25,410 nt of DNA from Deltaproteobacteria bacterium UBA5329 (GTDB taxonomy: Bacteria > Desulfobacterota > Syntrophorhabdia > Syntrophorhabdales > Syntrophorhabdaceae), in assembly GCA_002408185.1 (NCBI GenBank), contig DHQV01000049.1, positions 1-25,410 of the forward strand, written 5' to 3'. The notes under the pieces were generated by a model. That model worked only from the letters and a program-made list of their open reading frames with translations. It made no database searches and was not told where the DNA came from. Positions 23,083 through 25,410 of this stretch are shown in pieces. The position numbers were made by a program, and so were the translations under genes. Positions within the stretch are counted from its first letter, which is position 1; every line of letters begins with the position of its first letter.

Positions 23083-23098
23083 AAGGCTGTTTTTTCAA
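23070..23098 (-). promoter_or_regulatory. promoter of the ppiD-like/tsaD/rsmA operon
   Basis: On the minus strand, TTGAAA (23098-23093), a 17-base spacer and TATTTT (23075-23070) lie about 35 bases before the predicted ATG at 23028. The two divergent promoters overlap, so RNA polymerase probably cannot occupy both at once. Confidence 0.5.
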
Positions 23099-23131
23099 TA
23101 ACTTTTAAAATTTGGAAGAAAGGGAGAGTAG

Positions 23132-24172
23132 ATGTTCGAATCACTCTTTGGGTTTATATCGAAAGACCTCGCCATCGACCTCGGCACTGCTAACACCCTG
23201 GTATACGTGAAAAGCAGGGGGATCGTCTCGAACGAACCTTCCGTTGTTGCAGTCCATAAAGATTCCCGCGGTACCAAGAAGGTCATAGCAGTCGGAGAAG
23301 AGGCAAAGAAAATGCTCGGCAAGACGCCGGGCAATATCGTTGCGATCCGGCCTCTCAAGGACGGTGTCATTGCCGACTTCGAGATCACCGAGGCAATGCT
23401 GAAATACTTTATACAGAAAATACACAACAAGAAATCCTACGCACGGCCGAGGATAGTCATCTCAGTCCCGTCAGGCATTACCCCCGTGGAAAAAAGGGCC
23501 GTAAAGGAGTCTGCGGAATCAGCCGGTGCAAGGGAAGTCTATCTTATCGAGGAACCCATGGCTGCCGCCATCGGCGTCGGGCTTCCCATCACGGAGCCGA
23601 GCGGCAACATGATCGTCGATATCGGCGGGGGCACAACGGAAGTCGCTGTCATATCTTTAGCCGGCATCGTGTATTGCAATTCAGTGCGTGTCGCCGGTGA
23701 CAAGATCGACGAGGCCATCATCCAGTATGTCAAGCGCAAATATAACCTCTTGATAGGCGAACGCACCGCGGAAATAATCAAGATCAGTATCGGATCGGCA
23801 TACCCGAACCCTGAAGACGATGAGTCAAGTCTGGAGATCAAGGGGCGCGACCTCGTCGGTGGTATCCCGAAGACCCTCGAGATATCCTCAAAAGAGATCA
23901 GGGAAGCGATCAACGAACCCGTGAACGCCATTGTCGAGGCGGTAAGGATCGCACTCGAACGAACACCTCCGGAACTGGCATCCGATATCGTAGATAAAGG
24001 CATCGTGATCTCAGGCGGTGGAGCGCTCCTTAAAAACCTCGACGTTCTTATCAAGGAAGTTACCCGTCTTCCGGTCATCATTGCCGAAAACCCTCTCACG
24101 GCGGTTGTGGAAGGTGCAGGAAAAGCTCTTGATGAGGTAAGCCTCTTGAAAGAGATAGCGACATACTTTTAA
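23132..24172 (+). CDS. mreB: rod shape-determining protein MreB
   Basis: Actin-like filament protein (346 residues) that directs lateral wall synthesis with MreC, MreD, RodA and PBP2. Actin-fold motifs are complete: phosphate 1 IDLGTANTLVYVKSRGIV near residue 15, connect 1 RIVISVPSGITPVEKRAV, phosphate 2 MIVDIGGGTTEVAVISL, and adenosine motif VISGGGALLKNL. The N-terminal MFESLFGFISKD matches the membrane-binding amphipathic region. First gene of mreBCD, with a promoter at 23054-23082 and a clear AGGGAGAG ribosome-binding site. Confidence 0.98.
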   Translation: MFESLFGFISKDLAIDLGTANTLVYVKSRGIVSNEPSVVAVHKDSRGTKKVIAVGEEAKKMLGKTPGNIVAIRPLKDGVIADFEITEAMLKYFIQKIHNKKSYARPRIVISVPSGITPVEKRAVKESAESAGAREVYLIEEPMAAAIGVGLPITEPSGNMIVDIGGGTTEVAVISLAGIVYCNSVRVAGDKIDEAIIQYVKRKYNLLIGERTAEIIKISIGSAYPNPEDDESSLEIKGRDLVGGIPKTLEISSKEIREAINEPVNAIVEAVRIALERTPPELASDIVDKGIVISGGGALLKNLDVLIKEVTRLPVIIAENPLTAVVEGAGKALDEVSLLKEIATYF

Positions 24173-24184
24173 TATAGTGGCAAC

Positions 24185-24985
24185 TTGAGAAATTCAATAG
24201 CTATAATCATAGCCATCCTGGTTCTCGTTATATCTTTCCTTTCTTTTACGAACGCTCCCTTCGTGGCGAGATCATATTCAACAGTCAAGGCCGGTTTCAG
24301 CAGTGTCTTCGGACCGGTCCTGAGCGTCGTCTCAAAGCCCATCTCCTCTGTCGGGGGCATCTTCGATTCTTATTTCAATGTTGTCGGGGCCAAAAAAGAA
24401 AACAAGGAGCTCAGGGAAAAATACGAGAAGCTTTACGTCGAGAACCAGAAACTCGTCGAAACCGAACGGGAAAATGTCCGTCTAAGGAAACTTCTTGAAT
24501 TTGTTCAGAAAAGGCCCAACACGATGATCGCCGCCAGCGTTGTCGGCGAGGACCTCAAGAACTGGTTCCGCTGTGTCATTATCGACAAGGGAAGCAAACA
24601 TAACATCCGCCAGAAGATGCCCGTGGTGACGCCGAAAGGAATAGTCGGCCAGGTTGTCGAGGTCGATCTCTGGCATGCCAAGGTGATGGTCCTGAACGAC
24701 ACAAATTCATCGGTCGATGTCAGCGTGGAAGGCAAGAATACCCGTGGACTGCTCGAAGGCACCGGGCAAAATACGGTAAAAATGAAATATGTAACGAAGA
24801 ATGATGACATCGAGATAGGAGATAAACTTGTAACATCCGGGAAAGATGGGATCTACCCCAAAGGTATCCCGGTCGGCATCGTCATAACGGTGAACAAGAA
24901 CAAGGCCGGTATATTTACCGATATCGACGTCATGCCGTACAACAACTTCAGGCAGCTTGACGAGGTCCTGCTCGTCAGAAAATAA
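24185..24985 (+). CDS. mreC: rod shape-determining protein MreC
   Basis: MreC bridges MreB filaments and the periplasmic elongasome. 266 residues: short cytoplasmic tip, one membrane segment (about 4-21, IAIIIAILVLVISFLSF), a coiled coil (about 70-105, ENKELREKYEKLYVENQKLV) and the beta-barrel domain with VVTPKGIVGQVVEV, LNDTNSSVDV, TRGLLEGTG and VTSGKDGIYPKGIPVG. The only usable start in frame after the mreB stop is TTG at 24185; no ATG or GTG is available before the membrane segment. The ribosome-binding site is weak. A 1-base overlap (TAATG) links it to mreD. Confidence 0.95.
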   Translation: MRNSIAIIIAILVLVISFLSFTNAPFVARSYSTVKAGFSSVFGPVLSVVSKPISSVGGIFDSYFNVVGAKKENKELREKYEKLYVENQKLVETERENVRLRKLLEFVQKRPNTMIAASVVGEDLKNWFRCVIIDKGSKHNIRQKMPVVTPKGIVGQVVEVDLWHAKVMVLNDTNSSVDVSVEGKNTRGLLEGTGQNTVKMKYVTKNDDIEIGDKLVTSGKDGIYPKGIPVGIVITVNKNKAGIFTDIDVMPYNNFRQLDEVLLVRK

Positions 24986-25410
24986 TGAGAACCGCACTCT
25001 ATACTTTCATTGCAATACTGCTCCTCCTCATCGAAACGGTCATTTCGCCCCACGTTTCTCTCGATGTGCTGAAGCCCGAACTGGGGATCCCCGTTATGTT
25101 GTACGTGACTTTTTTTCTCGGAGCGGGACCCGGGCTTGCTTCCGCTGTCTGCATCGGACTCGCCGAGGAAGGGTTATCGGGGGCCCCAAATGGTTCGCTC
25201 CTCTTTGTCACCATCGTCATTTATTTAATAGCCTCAGTTATGCGGAGAAAATATTTTGTAGATTCCAAATACACATTCGCTTATTTTTCAAGCGGCTCCG
25301 TCATCGTGCAATCTGGCCTCTTCGCAGCCTTGACTTTTTTCGCCCATGGCGAGACACGCGGCATCCTTAACATCGCCTTTTATATGGTCCCGAACGCCAT
25401 TATTACCGGT
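24985..25410 (+). CDS. mreD: rod shape-determining protein MreD (3' end cut by the window)
   Basis: The ATG at 24985 shares its A with the mreC stop (TAATG) and opens MRTALYTFIAILLLLIETVI. The frame stays open for 142 codons to the end of the window. It is strongly hydrophobic with four to five predicted membrane segments and the pattern of MreD, including LGIPVMLYVTFFLGAGPGLASAV and the GLAEEGLSG loop. Position directly after mreC supports the call. The C-terminus and any pbp2/rodA genes lie beyond the window. Confidence 0.9.
   Translation, partial: MRTALYTFIAILLLLIETVISPHVSLDVLKPELGIPVMLYVTFFLGAGPGLASAVCIGLAEEGLSGAPNGSLLFVTIVIYLIASVMRRKYFVDSKYTFAYFSSGSVIVQSGLFAALTFFAHGETRGILNIAFYMVPNAIITG

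Noticed and set aside
1..25410. CRISPR array, prophage, intact insertion sequence or integrase
   Set aside because: No regularly spaced direct repeats, transposase or phage genes were seen. The repeats found are short heptamer-based inverted repeats.

Overview
The window reads as a chromosomal segment of a strictly anaerobic Gram-negative bacterium, most likely a syntrophic or acetogenic member of the Desulfobacterota (Syntrophorhabdus/Syntrophus-like). This is inferred from an Hdr-MvhD-MetVF redox operon, a selenocysteine-dependent MvhD, a stand-alone carboxyltransferase subunit, a lipoprotein with a lipobox and an MreBCD cell-shape operon. No 16S or ribosomal protein gene is present, so the taxonomic call is indirect.

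Left part (1-6683): a terminator region is followed by a leftward block encoding a 5S/OadA-type carboxyltransferase, DNA polymerase III delta (holA) and a membrane M50 metalloprotease. A tRNA-Pro(CGG) comes next, then a tightly overlapping rightward trio: two paralogous sugar-phosphate-isomerase-type TIM barrels and an archaeal-type inositol-3-phosphate synthase.

Decay zone (6684-8620): about 1.5 kb holds gene remnants only. They are the C-terminus of a LivF-type ABC ATPase, a frameshifted and stop-interrupted hybrid histidine kinase (ATPase-REC-Hpt), and a signal-peptide-bearing start of a secreted protein. About 430 bases without a gene follow.

Middle (8621-11347): a YjbQ/UPF0047 protein, a small lipoprotein, and a convergent pair of genes for an RsbW-like ATPase and a MEMO1/AmrB protein with an extra N-terminal domain.

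Central system (11346-19805): hdrC - hdrB - small winged-helix protein - giant hdrA - mvhD - metV - metF, all rightward. The hdrA product (1476 residues) has two HdrA modules in tandem, with a GltD-like NAD(P)H oxidoreductase inserted in the first. It probably starts at a CTG codon behind a perfect Shine-Dalgarno. The mvhD gene has an in-frame TGA at codon 14, inside its FCCxxC motif, followed by a good SECIS-like hairpin, so it is almost certainly a selenoprotein. Together these genes predict a flavin-based electron-bifurcating or confurcating methylene-tetrahydrofolate reductase of the Wood-Ljungdahl methyl branch.

Right part (19812-25410): a leftward ppiD-like/tsaD/rsmA operon and a rightward mreB/mreC/mreD operon (mreD cut by the window end), driven by overlapping divergent promoters. 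Heptamer-based inverted repeats (CGTAAGG type) sit exactly on the stop codons of several genes.
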